From the NCBI GenBank assembly GCA_002453475.1, contig DKGY01000102.1, forward strand, positions 29,468 through 46,687: 17,220 nucleotides of DNA, read 5' to 3'. This document shows, in pieces, positions 6,099 to 14,134 of this stretch. The DNA comes from Clostridium sp. UBA6758 (GTDB lineage Bacteria; Bacillota; Clostridia; Clostridiales; Clostridiaceae). The number at the start of each line of letters is the position of its first letter. Within the stretch, counting starts at the first letter, position 1. The position numbers were made by a program, and so were the translations under genes. The notes beneath the pieces were generated by a model that searched no databases, was not told the DNA's origin, and saw only the letters and a program-made list of their open reading frames with translations.

Positions 6099-7601
6099 TT
6101 AGCTAGTAGATTTAATTAATCCTACTGCTTTTCCAATAATATAAGCATTATCTTCTTTAATTTCTATAGGATAGTACTTATCATTTTCTGGCATTAATAC
6201 TGCCTTATTTCCTTTTAACCATAACCTCTTAAGGGTAGCTTCTCCATCTATACTTACAGCAACTATCTCATTATGATTTGCCATGGTTTGCTTATTTATT
6301 ACTATATAATCCCCATCTTCAATATCAGCATTAATCATACTATCTCCTTTTACCTTTAATATAAAAGGTTGTTGTACACCTTTAAGCCAATATATAGGGA
6401 CATTAAATTCTCCCTCTATTTCATCATTTATGGAAATAGGTTGACCAGCAGCAATCTCATTATATACTGGAACTTTATTTATTTCCTTACCTCCGATTAT
6501 TTCACTAGTAGTGTCAGGATTTAAAATTACTTCATTATAACTACTAGTATCTATGGCAAAATCATGAGATATATTATGTTTTAAATCTACATATTTAAAG
6601 GTTTCGATATATTCATTATTTTTAACCATTTTATCTTCCTTCAACTCTTTATTAATTTTCTCTTCAATAGTCTGTTCTATAACTTTTTTAGTCACAGTTT
6701 TCTTTGATACCTTACTACAATTAATAATCTTATATTTATTACTATCAAAAATAGTAACATCCTTATTTCTTTTAAAGTATTCTAGCCAAGGTTTTGATGT
6801 GTTAATAGGATTACTATTTTTCACCAAAATAAAATTACTATATGTAAAATCTTTTAAAAGGCCACGAATAAATGTTACTTCTTCAATGGTTAACTGTTCT
6901 ACATTATCTATTATTATATGTGCATACTTTAAATCTTTAAGCTTATCCATATTGTCATAAACAAGTTTAAACTCATCTATATAATCTAGTAGCCCATTTT
7001 CATCCATGTAGTTACAATACCATAAATATAATTTATAAATAGATTCTCTACCTTTAGAGTTCTTTCTTAATGAGAGCCCTCTTTTTTTTCTATTTAATTG
7101 TTGATATTCTTCAAGAGATTTTATATTCAAATGTTTTATATATAAAACTTCATCAAATAAAAAATCTATATTTTTTGTTAAGATAATCTTATTTATTCTT
7201 TTTTCCTTCTGTCGCAATTCCCCAATTCCTTCTAAAATAAAAGCCTTTGTCACATCCTTATTGCAAAGTCTCTTATTTCCAAAACGGCTATCTGCTGCTA
7301 TATACTGAAAGCATTTATTTATTAATTGTTTTTTACTGCATATCTCAACATTATTATTTAAATATGTAAAGAACGTATTATTTCTATTTACATCAAGTTT
7401 TACCTCTTCTAAAGTATCCCCTAAATACTCATTGGATATAAACAATATATTTTCATTCTCTCTAATACAATAATTATCTTGTAAAAATATAGCTCTTGAT
7501 AAAGCTGCCCTAGTTTTCCCTACACCTTCTTTTCCATTGATTATAAAAAATCTATGCTTCTTATCCTCTTTAAATTTACTTAAAACCTGTTTTATATCCA
7601 T
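6099..7601 (-). CDS. UvrD-like P-loop domain fused to a LexA-type self-cleaving S24 domain
   Basis: 500 residues. Residues 15-270 resemble domain 1A of UvrD/Rep helicases: Walker A GKEGVGKT (23-30), a helical part with YKLYLWYCNYMDENGLLDY (about 189-207, like the UvrD Y...DFDDL segment), and a Walker B-like IIIDNVEQLT (229-238). There the usual DEAQD reads DNVEQ, so ATPase activity may be reduced. Residues 300-370 are a charged linker. Residues 377-498 are a complete S24 domain: cleavage site Ala385-Gly386 (EIAAGQPI), Ser421 (KGDSM) and Lys458 (ATLKRL), spaced almost as in E. coli LexA (84/119/156). No helix-turn-helix is seen, so it is not ordinary LexA. RecA-stimulated self-cleavage separating the two halves is inferred. 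GGAGG lies 7 bases before the ATG. Confidence 0.85.
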   Translation of the reverse strand: MDIKQVLSKFKEDKKHRFFIINGKEGVGKTRAALSRAIFLQDNYCIRENENILFISNEYLGDTLEEVKLDVNRNNTFFTYLNNNVEICSKKQLINKCFQYIAADSRFGNKRLCNKDVTKAFILEGIGELRQKEKRINKIILTKNIDFLFDEVLYIKHLNIKSLEEYQQLNRKKRGLSLRKNSKGRESIYKLYLWYCNYMDENGLLDYIDEFKLVYDNMDKLKDLKYAHIIIDNVEQLTIEEVTFIRGLLKDFTYSNFILVKNSNPINTSKPWLEYFKRNKDVTIFDSNKYKIINCSKVSKKTVTKKVIEQTIEEKINKELKEDKMVKNNEYIETFKYVDLKHNISHDFAIDTSSYNEVILNPDTTSEIIGGKEINKVPVYNEIAAGQPISINDEIEGEFNVPIYWLKGVQQPFILKVKGDSMINADIEDGDYIVINKQTMANHNEIVAVSIDGEATLKRLWLKGNKAVLMPENDKYYPIEIKEDNAYIIGKAVGLIKSTS

Positions 7602-7669
7602 AAAATCACCTCCATTCCCTGTCTATGCCACTAAAAATATCAATTTAATATAAATCCCTTACTTACACT

Positions 7670-7690
7670 TATAATATACCTTATATTATA
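7670..7690 (-). promoter_or_regulatory. Extended -10 promoter within a 9-bp inverted repeat, S24 fusion gene
   Basis: Minus-strand TGCTATAAT (TATAAT at 7685-7690 preceded by TGC) is an extended -10 element 84 bases upstream of the ATG at 7601. It lies in one arm of a perfect inverted repeat (7670-7678 with 7682-7690, 3-base spacer). I see no GAAC-N4-GTTC LexA box here. Confidence 0.4.
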
Positions 7691-7764
7691 GCATAAACTC
7701 TCATATTCTTCCTATAAAATTAATAGGTCATTGTTACTTATTAGACTAAAATATAATAATAAGT

Positions 7765-7785
7765 TATAATGTTAAATAATAACAT
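7765..7785 (+). promoter_or_regulatory. Candidate -10 and 6-bp inverted repeat before the MutS-like gene
   Basis: TATAAT at 7765-7770 is 33 bases upstream of the TTG start. ATGTTA (7769-7774) and TAACAT (7780-7785) form a perfect inverted repeat overlapping the end of the -10 and the likely transcription start. The -35 (TTAGAC at 7741-7746, 18-base spacing) is weak. Confidence 0.35.
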
Positions 7786-7802
7786 GTATTGGAAGTGATA
7801 TT

Positions 7803-9368
7803 TTGTCCACAAACAAACTAAACTATATTAAAGAAGATTCTAAACGAGATAATGAAAGAGTACGTAACTTCAAATCTATTAGACGGTTGTTTGATATAAG
7901 ACCTAAAACTGAATATTTTCTAGATGAACAAAGTTTCAATGACCTAGATATGAATACAGTTTATGAAAAAATTGATAGAACCTATAGTAGTGCAGGACAA
8001 TCTGCTTTGTATTCTATGATAAGGAATATTATTATAGATGAAAAAGAACTTAACAAAAGAAATAATATAATTAGCTTCTTTAAGGAAAATGAAGATAAAA
8101 AATGCCAGGTTCAAATGCATTTTTTTAATATCGGCTTTGATAGTAAAGACTGTTTTATAGAAATGCTAGAAACATATCTTAAAGTAAATAAGTTTAAATA
8201 CTATTTATATACCTTTTTAGGTAAAATTCTTCCTTTAATCATAATACTTACTTCTATATTTTCAAAGAATGTTAAGTACATGCTTCCTTTAGCTGTAATC
8301 TTATGGATTAATGCATTTATAAATATGGCTGAAGCTAAAAATATCAAAGATAAAGGGCTACTATACCTACGAAAAATAATTGTTGCTGCTAAAAAGTTAA
8401 AAAACCTTAATATTTCTGAACTTAAGGATTATAAATGCTACATAACCAATATCCTAAACAATATAAAAACCATAGATAGAGGAACTAGATTTGTTGGATT
8501 TACCACAATGTTTGAAGGTTTCTTTGAGTTCATCTCCGTACCACTTTTACTAGAAGAAGCCACTTACTATAAACTTAGTAGTGAACTTAAGGATAAAAAG
8601 GATTATCTTCTAGATCTATATTACATAATTGGAGAAATTGAAGCTTTAGCCTCTGTAGCAAGCTATCAAAGTGGACTTAATACAGCATATACTAAACCAA
8701 AATTTACTCAGGAAATAAAATTAAATATTTCCAAAGGAATTCATCCTCTTGTTAAAAACCCTGTCGCAAATTCCATTAATATTAATAAACACGGTATCAT
8801 TCTCACCGGTACTAATATGTCTGGAAAATCAACTTTCTTAAGGATGCTTGGAATTAACATAGTATTTGCTCAAAGTTTCAATTTTGTGCTAGCTGAAAAT
8901 TACGAAGCTAGTTTTTTCAATGTTGTATCCTCAATTAGTCCCAATGATGATGTAAACACAGGGAAAAGCTATTACATGGCAGAGGCTGAATCTATCCTTA
9001 GAATTATAAACGCCACTGAGAAACCGCTTCCTATTTTCTGTGCCATAGATGAAATTTTTAGAGGTACAAATCCTGTAGAAAGAATTGCTTCTTCCGCTGA
9101 AATCCTAAAATATATTAACTCTAAAAAAGTTATTTCTATAGTTGCCACTCATGATAGAGAACTAGCTGATATTCTTAAAGATAATTATGATTTCTTTTAC
9201 TTCAGTGAGGACGTAAATAACAATGAAGGACTTTCCTTTGACTACAAGCTGAAACAGGGAGTTTCTCAAACTAAAAATGCTATAAAGCTTTTAAAATACA
9301 TTGGTTATCCAGATGAAATCATAGAAAATTCATTTGAAAGAGCAAAACATATAGAAGGCTTTATATAA
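7803..9368 (+). CDS. MutS-family ATPase with two membrane helices
   Basis: 521 residues. Residues 305-515 are a MutS-type ATPase domain: Walker A GTNMSGKST (336-344), TGKSYYMAEA (386-395), Walker B CAIDEIFRGT (413-422, Asp416 and Glu417) and ATHD (449-452). Residues 190-300 resemble the helical core/clamp. Two hydrophobic helices (about 137-153 and 156-172) suggest membrane attachment. The mismatch-recognition domain with its Phe-x-Glu motif is absent, so it is not canonical MutS. Such MutS-related membrane proteins recur in Firmicutes and Bacteroidetes; their role is unclear to me. The start is TTG, with GGAAGTG a few bases upstream. The next in-frame ATG is about 50 codons inside and would remove conserved sequence (ERVRNFKSIRRLF). 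It is divergent from the UvrD-LexA fusion and ends at a strong terminator. Confidence 0.88.
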   Translation: MSTNKLNYIKEDSKRDNERVRNFKSIRRLFDIRPKTEYFLDEQSFNDLDMNTVYEKIDRTYSSAGQSALYSMIRNIIIDEKELNKRNNIISFFKENEDKKCQVQMHFFNIGFDSKDCFIEMLETYLKVNKFKYYLYTFLGKILPLIIILTSIFSKNVKYMLPLAVILWINAFINMAEAKNIKDKGLLYLRKIIVAAKKLKNLNISELKDYKCYITNILNNIKTIDRGTRFVGFTTMFEGFFEFISVPLLLEEATYYKLSSELKDKKDYLLDLYYIIGEIEALASVASYQSGLNTAYTKPKFTQEIKLNISKGIHPLVKNPVANSININKHGIILTGTNMSGKSTFLRMLGINIVFAQSFNFVLAENYEASFFNVVSSISPNDDVNTGKSYYMAEAESILRIINATEKPLPIFCAIDEIFRGTNPVERIASSAEILKYINSKKVISIVATHDRELADILKDNYDFFYFSEDVNNNEGLSFDYKLKQGVSQTKNAIKLLKYIGYPDEIIENSFERAKHIEGFI

Positions 9369-9379
9369 ATATATAAAGT

Positions 9380-9415
9380 AAAAAGGTAAGGTATAGCTTC
9401 GACCTTACTTTTTTT
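9380..9415. terminator. Bidirectional intrinsic terminator
   Basis: A 13-bp stem (9380-9392 with 9402-9415, one G-U pair) has a loop of about 9 bases and a run of seven T on the plus strand. On the minus strand the tail is also T-rich. It sits between the convergent MutS-like and channel genes, 11 bases after one stop and 7 bases after the other. Confidence 0.85.
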
Positions 9416-9422
9416 ACTTAGT

Positions 9423-10523
9423 TTATCTTGTCATCTTTCTAACTAAAGTAGATGTCCAAATTCCTATCATTATAATTCCCATAATTATTTCTATACTAGT
9501 TAGTATTATCCCTGACATATTATAAGGCAATAAATCACCATATCCTACTGTAGAAAATGTAACTAAACTAAAGTGAATACAATAAATTACATTCTTTAAT
9601 AGCATTCCAACAGAGAAATTATCTATTAATCCTCTAAATCCAATTATTCCACTAGCACAGCTTATACCGGTAATCATGTATAATAAAGCAAATATCAAAA
9701 TTATAATTAACGATAACATAAAACTTCTATAAGGTTTTTCACCATAACCACAAACTATATTAGCCACATAAGAATAAAACTTCTTTCTCCCTTTTAGTGT
9801 CCTATGAAAAGCTAATTTACTTTGATAAAAACATCTTCCATATCTTCCACTTACATTATTTCTTAAATATTGCCCACCAAAATCCATATAACTAAAACTA
9901 ATATTTAAATAATTAGCTTTACATATACAATTACAATACTCTTTTTTATTAATACATCCATTATTTTTTTTCATATCCTTATAGTTGAATTTTCCTATAT
10001 AAGAACCATAATTAAGCTTAGTATAAGATTTTTCATTAATAAACTTTATATCCATAGTTCCTTCCATCTCTTTTATAATACAATCCATTAAGTTACAGTC
10101 ATCTATAAATCTAACTTCATCATAGCTATTTTTTATAAAATTGCATCCTTTCATAAAGCTATTCTTAAAATCAACTTTATACAATGAACATTCTTTTATG
10201 TACAAAGATGAAAAATCACAATTATCAATATACAAATTTTCTAAGATACACTTATTAAACTCTAAAAAATTCCTTAAACTTATCCTTCCTCTGATAAATT
10301 TACAATTAATAAATTTACAACTAATAAAGATAGCATTTGAAAAACTATTATTTTTAAAACTTATATTTCTAAATTCACAATCGCTATAACGTACATCTTC
10401 CAATTTAATATCAATATAATCTTGTTGTGTATTTCCATTAAAGTTTAGATTTTTATAGTTAAATTTTATTATTTTATCATAATCCACACATCTACTACAT
10501 TTCACAATACAGTTACTACTCAT
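9423..10523 (-). CDS. Pentapeptide-repeat protein fused to a two-helix potassium channel
   Basis: 366 residues. About residues 20-165 show degenerate pentapeptide repeats with Phe or Leu at every fifth position (DCEFRNISFKNNSF, FISCKFINCKF), which build a right-handed beta helix. Near the C-terminus a membrane helix (about 267-286), a pore loop with the selectivity filter TVGYGD (325-330) and a second helix (338-358) form a 2TM K+ channel unit (Ion_trans_2), presumably a plasma-membrane tetramer. The repeats would lie in the cytoplasm and could gate the pore. The protein is rich in Cys, including an N-terminal Cys cluster (CSRC) and CNCIC near 197-201. The start is the ATG at 10521-10523 with GGGAG 5 bases upstream. 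The in-frame GTG/ATG at 10533-10538 has no such site. The pore call is firm; the ligand is unknown. Confidence 0.88.
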   Translation of the reverse strand: MSSNCIVKCSRCVDYDKIIKFNYKNLNFNGNTQQDYIDIKLEDVRYSDCEFRNISFKNNSFSNAIFISCKFINCKFIRGRISLRNFLEFNKCILENLYIDNCDFSSLYIKECSLYKVDFKNSFMKGCNFIKNSYDEVRFIDDCNLMDCIIKEMEGTMDIKFINEKSYTKLNYGSYIGKFNYKDMKKNNGCINKKEYCNCICKANYLNISFSYMDFGGQYLRNNVSGRYGRCFYQSKLAFHRTLKGRKKFYSYVANIVCGYGEKPYRSFMLSLIIILIFALLYMITGISCASGIIGFRGLIDNFSVGMLLKNVIYCIHFSLVTFSTVGYGDLLPYNMSGIILTSIEIIMGIIMIGIWTSTLVRKMTR

Positions 10524-10563
10524 ATATACTCCCATCACTATTTTAATACTATTATTTTATGGA

Positions 10564-10604
10564 AATGTATTTATTATATTCTCTAAGATAATAATAAATA
10601 CATT
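10564..10604 (-). promoter_or_regulatory. 14-bp perfect inverted repeat over the candidate channel promoter
   Basis: AATGTATTTATTAT (10564-10577) is fully complementary to 10591-10604, with a 13-base spacer. Minus-strand TATAAT (10573-10578) falls in the arm nearer the channel gene, about 50 bases before its ATG. The far arm covers the -35 position. This looks like an operator for the channel gene. Confidence 0.45.
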
Positions 10605-10766
10605 AAAAATTAATATAATGTTAAAAATTTTCTATTATCTATTTAATTTTCATGATATAATTATTATGTCGATATATATACTTTCTTGGGATACTTGCTC
10701 AAATATTTTGTTACAATTCAATTAAATATGATTAAAATATAAGTATAGATATGTTAGGTGATTTTT

Positions 10767-12794
10767 ATGAATGATAAATATGTACGATTCTTTCAAAGAA
10801 ATAGTTTTATATACATACTAGTGAATTTAGCTTTGGCTACAATTATGTCCTTCAGCTCTATCACAGCTTTTGCTATGCCATCAAGTGATACTGATCAACA
10901 CCTTATAAAGTATAAAGAAGTATTGATCTTATCTTCTCAAAGTGAAAGTGGACTATGGGAATCTTATCTTCTAGATAATCTTAATACTTCACTAACTTCA
11001 AGCGACTTAAATATTCATACACGAACAGAATCCCTATCCATGACAAACAATGACAAATCCTACTTAGATAAACAAGCTGACTTATGGTCATTAAAATATA
11101 AAAATACTAAATTTGATTTAATTATTCCTCTTGATGATGAGTCCTTAAATTTTATAGGAAATTACTACACTACTCCTATGTTTAAAGATGTACCTGTGGT
11201 ATATGGCGGCATTAATGATGTTACCAAATTATCTTCCTATCCATTTAATAATTTCACTGGAGTAATGGAACCAATTAATGTACGTACTCTAGTTGATTTA
11301 ATTTTACACACTAATCCAAATACTTCAGAAATGAATATTTTATTAGATAATACTATAGCGTCTAAATATATAGAAAATCAAGTAAGAGACACTATTCCTT
11401 ATTATAATAATGTGTTAAAATTCAATTTTATTAAAAGTGATTATATTGATGATTTATGCTATAAATTATCTCAATATCCTAGTAATACACCCTCAATAAT
11501 CGTTGGTAATTTTAAAGATACTTCTAACATTATAATTTCACCTAAAAATGCTACACACATAATAAACAACTATTCACATGGTCAATTGTATACTTTTAAT
11601 GAAACTTATGTTGGAAACGGAGCTATCGGTGGACATATATTATATGCAAAAAATCACAGTAAAATTATATATGAAACTGCTATTCGTGTATTAAATGGCG
11701 CTAAGCCAAAAGAAATACCTAGTGTATATGATCCTGGAAGTACCTTGCTATTTGATGCTTCTGAAATAACAGCAAATAATATTTCTAGATCTTCTCTTCC
11801 TGAGAATGTTGTATTTATAAATGATAGCTGGATAAATAAAGGTGTCTCCATAGGTATAGTATTTCTTTTACTCCTAATCTTACTAATATGCATGATAATG
11901 TTAGCCATTCAAACAATCCAAAAAACAAATAATGCTAAAAATATGATTGCTGCCAAAAAAAGATATGATGAACTTCTGATAAGTGATAAAATTAAAACTG
12001 AATTTTTAGCTAACTTTTCTCATGAAATACGTACTTTGCTTAATGTTATACTTTCAGGTCTACAACTTTTAGATATATATAAAGATAATGGCAAGCTTAC
12101 TTTTGCTAATAAAGAAGATGAAATTGAACTAATATATATACGTCAAAATGGCTTCCGACTACTTAAGCTTATAAATAACTTAATTGATATGACCAAAATC
12201 GATTCTGGATTCTATCATGTTGAGTTTGAAGTAAAAAATATAGTAGAAGTAGTAGAGGACATAACTATGTCTGTTATTGAATATGCGTCTGCTAGAGGAA
12301 TTTCTATAGTATTTGATACTAACGAAGAAGAGGTTTATATGCCACTAGATTCTGAAAAGCTAGATAGGATTATATTAAATCTTCTTTCAAATGCCATTAA
12401 ATTTACTCCTAAAGGTGGATGTATATACGTAACCCTAAAATGCTCAGAACATTCTATATCAGTTTCAGTAAAAGATACTGGAATAGGAATACCTAAAGAT
12501 AAACAAAGAAGCATCTTTGAAAGATTTACACAAGTTAAAAATGAAAAATCTAAAAGTAAAGAGGGTAGTGGTATAGGTTTATCTTTGGTAAAATCTCTAG
12601 TAGAGCTTTTAGATGGATCTATTATCCTTAAAAGCGAACCAAACAAAGGTTGTGAATTTATATTTACTCTTCCTATAAAAGAATTTGATAAAGCTACTGA
12701 AGATGTGGAGAATCATATCTCTCAAAATATAAGTGATAATAGTGAAAAACTCATGGTAGAGTTTTCAGATATAGATTCTAACTTAAACATATAA
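10767..12794 (+). CDS. Sensor histidine kinase with a periplasmic-binding-protein-like sensor
   Basis: 675 residues. A membrane anchor or signal (about 14-37) is followed by an extracellular domain (about 45-345) that resembles ABC-type binding proteins of the ABC_sub_bind class (DLIIPLDDESL, PVVYGGIND). A second helix spans about 359-382. The HisKA domain has the phospho-acceptor His419 in FSHEIRTLLN, with Leu424 where most kinases have Pro. The HATPase domain has an N-box (NLLSNAIKFT, 538-547), G1 DTGIGI (570-575) and G2 GSGIGL (600-605). There is no receiver domain, and no response regulator gene occurs in the window. The ATG at 10767 has AGGTG 6 bases upstream; the GTG at 10758 overlaps that site. 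It converges on an ABC importer operon. Sensing of a related ligand is inferred only. Confidence 0.93.
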   Translation: MNDKYVRFFQRNSFIYILVNLALATIMSFSSITAFAMPSSDTDQHLIKYKEVLILSSQSESGLWESYLLDNLNTSLTSSDLNIHTRTESLSMTNNDKSYLDKQADLWSLKYKNTKFDLIIPLDDESLNFIGNYYTTPMFKDVPVVYGGINDVTKLSSYPFNNFTGVMEPINVRTLVDLILHTNPNTSEMNILLDNTIASKYIENQVRDTIPYYNNVLKFNFIKSDYIDDLCYKLSQYPSNTPSIIVGNFKDTSNIIISPKNATHIINNYSHGQLYTFNETYVGNGAIGGHILYAKNHSKIIYETAIRVLNGAKPKEIPSVYDPGSTLLFDASEITANNISRSSLPENVVFINDSWINKGVSIGIVFLLLLILLICMIMLAIQTIQKTNNAKNMIAAKKRYDELLISDKIKTEFLANFSHEIRTLLNVILSGLQLLDIYKDNGKLTFANKEDEIELIYIRQNGFRLLKLINNLIDMTKIDSGFYHVEFEVKNIVEVVEDITMSVIEYASARGISIVFDTNEEEVYMPLDSEKLDRIILNLLSNAIKFTPKGGCIYVTLKCSEHSISVSVKDTGIGIPKDKQRSIFERFTQVKNEKSKSKEGSGIGLSLVKSLVELLDGSIILKSEPNKGCEFIFTLPIKEFDKATEDVENHISQNISDNSEKLMVEFSDIDSNLNI

Positions 12795-12819
12795 AATTAT
12801 ATAAATTATTCTATATTAA

Positions 12820-12867
12820 AATAGGATATGGAGAGAATATTATAACAATACACTCCATATCCTTATA
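12820..12867. terminator. Bidirectional terminator between the kinase gene and the ABC operon
   Basis: An 11-bp stem (12823-12833 with 12853-12863), extendable across a one-base bulge, has a 19-base loop. Both sides continue into T-rich sequence (TATATTTT on plus, TATTTT on minus). It serves the two converging units. Confidence 0.75.
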
Positions 12868-12877
12868 TTTTAAATTA

Positions 12878-14134
12878 TTATAATCTTACTTCTTCTTTTG
12901 CTTTAACATAATCCTTCCACGCATATAATACTAAGGATACACAGATTACTCCATAAGCAACGAATACTCTAAAGTATTCACCGATTTGTGCATTATTGAA
13001 TAAATTTTTTCCTGCTGTTGGAGAAACAATAAATAAAGTATGAAATAATATTACCCCTAAAATAGCTTGCTTATTAGTAGCTTTAGATACTGTAGCTCCA
13101 CCTATAAGAATAGCAGCTATTGCAAACATTCCAACTTGCTCATGACTTCCATAGGTATTTAATGTTCCTATATTTTGTAGGAATATAAGCTGTCCCCAAG
13201 CTGCTAATACTGTTGATATAACTATGGCCTTTATTCTAGTTTTATCAACATTTATACCTGATGCATTAGCTACTACTGGATTTTGTCCAACGGTTCTAAA
13301 ATCTTGACCAAGCTTAGTTTTAAAGATAAGTATATTAAATACACATAATGCTGCTATTACAAGCATTGTTACTATTGGAACCCCTACATAGTTTAAAAGT
13401 ATTGCTACACTATTTATTTGACAACCAACAAATACTACTAAAGAAATTATGGCTTTAATAATTAAGCCTTTCAGATTTTTCTTTTTCTTAATTACTGAGT
13501 ATATTATTAAAGCTATACATATGACTAATGCTATAAGCGCCATATTATATACTACGTAATACAAAGATCTATTAAATATATTATCTAAGGCATATTTAAT
13601 TCCCCCTGTTAAATCTACCGTATTCTTAATTCCTACACCACCACTTATCATGAGTACTGGATTATTCATAGGTATTAAAGTTCCAATCAAGAAAAGGAAT
13701 AGTAATTGATATAATCCATTGGCAAAAAATCCAAGAATCATACTAGTTATCATTTCTTGTCCCTTTGTTTTATTAAGTAACTTACCAGTAAAATATCCAA
13801 AGATTATAGCTAGAGGAGTTGTTAATACCACACAAAGCAAAAATCCTGGAATTCCTACTATACCCCAATGGGTAACTGCAATTATTATAATTTGGGCAGC
13901 CATAGCTCCAATTACAATACCAAAGTTAAGTCCCATTCCAGCAATTACAGGTATTATTAGAGCAAGTACTAGGAAAGAATTTCTTGCAATTCTAATTACT
14001 AATTCGTTTAAAACTAAAGAAATAGGTTGACCTGATAAACTAAGCCCTACTAAACATAGAATCACAAAAAGTATCGTTACCATGTTATTGAAAATATACT
14101 CTTTTGCCTTTCCTATAAAATTGCCTTTATTCAT
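12878..14134 (-). CDS. ABC importer permease (BPD_transp_2 family), second permease
   Basis: 418 residues of strongly hydrophobic sequence with about ten membrane helices. It is the BPD_transp_2 type of permease found in basic-membrane-protein/nucleoside and branched-chain amino acid importers. The cytoplasmic coupling segment VGQNPVVANASGINVDKTR, followed by AIAAILIGGATVSKA, is typical. A basic loop (KKKKNLKG) divides the protein, which is longer than its partner. The start is the ATG at 14132-14134, with GGAGG 8 bases upstream. The GTG at 14143 overlaps that site. The ATG overlaps the end of the other permease by 8 bases, so the two are translationally coupled and probably form a 1:1 heterodimer. 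The substrate cannot be told from the sequence. It is the last gene of the operon. Confidence 0.9.
   Translation of the reverse strand: MNKGNFIGKAKEYIFNNMVTILFVILCLVGLSLSGQPISLVLNELVIRIARNSFLVLALIIPVIAGMGLNFGIVIGAMAAQIIIIAVTHWGIVGIPGFLLCVVLTTPLAIIFGYFTGKLLNKTKGQEMITSMILGFFANGLYQLLFLFLIGTLIPMNNPVLMISGGVGIKNTVDLTGGIKYALDNIFNRSLYYVVYNMALIALVICIALIIYSVIKKKKNLKGLIIKAIISLVVFVGCQINSVAILLNYVGVPIVTMLVIAALCVFNILIFKTKLGQDFRTVGQNPVVANASGINVDKTRIKAIVISTVLAAWGQLIFLQNIGTLNTYGSHEQVGMFAIAAILIGGATVSKATNKQAILGVILFHTLFIVSPTAGKNLFNNAQIGEYFRVFVAYGVICVSLVLYAWKDYVKAKEEVRL

Noticed and set aside
7602..7802. LexA/SOS box controlling the S24 fusion and MutS-like genes
   Set aside because: I looked for the Gram-positive GAAC-N4-GTTC pattern and saw none; the palindromes present have a different sequence.
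5610..10523. The unusual proteins of this stretch as one defence island
   Set aside because: They are on both strands, each with its own terminator, and no nuclease, toxin or other known defence effector is present; they may be independent neighbours.
10758..10766. GTG at 10758 as the histidine kinase start
   Set aside because: This GTG is part of the AGGTG ribosome binding site that serves the ATG at 10767.
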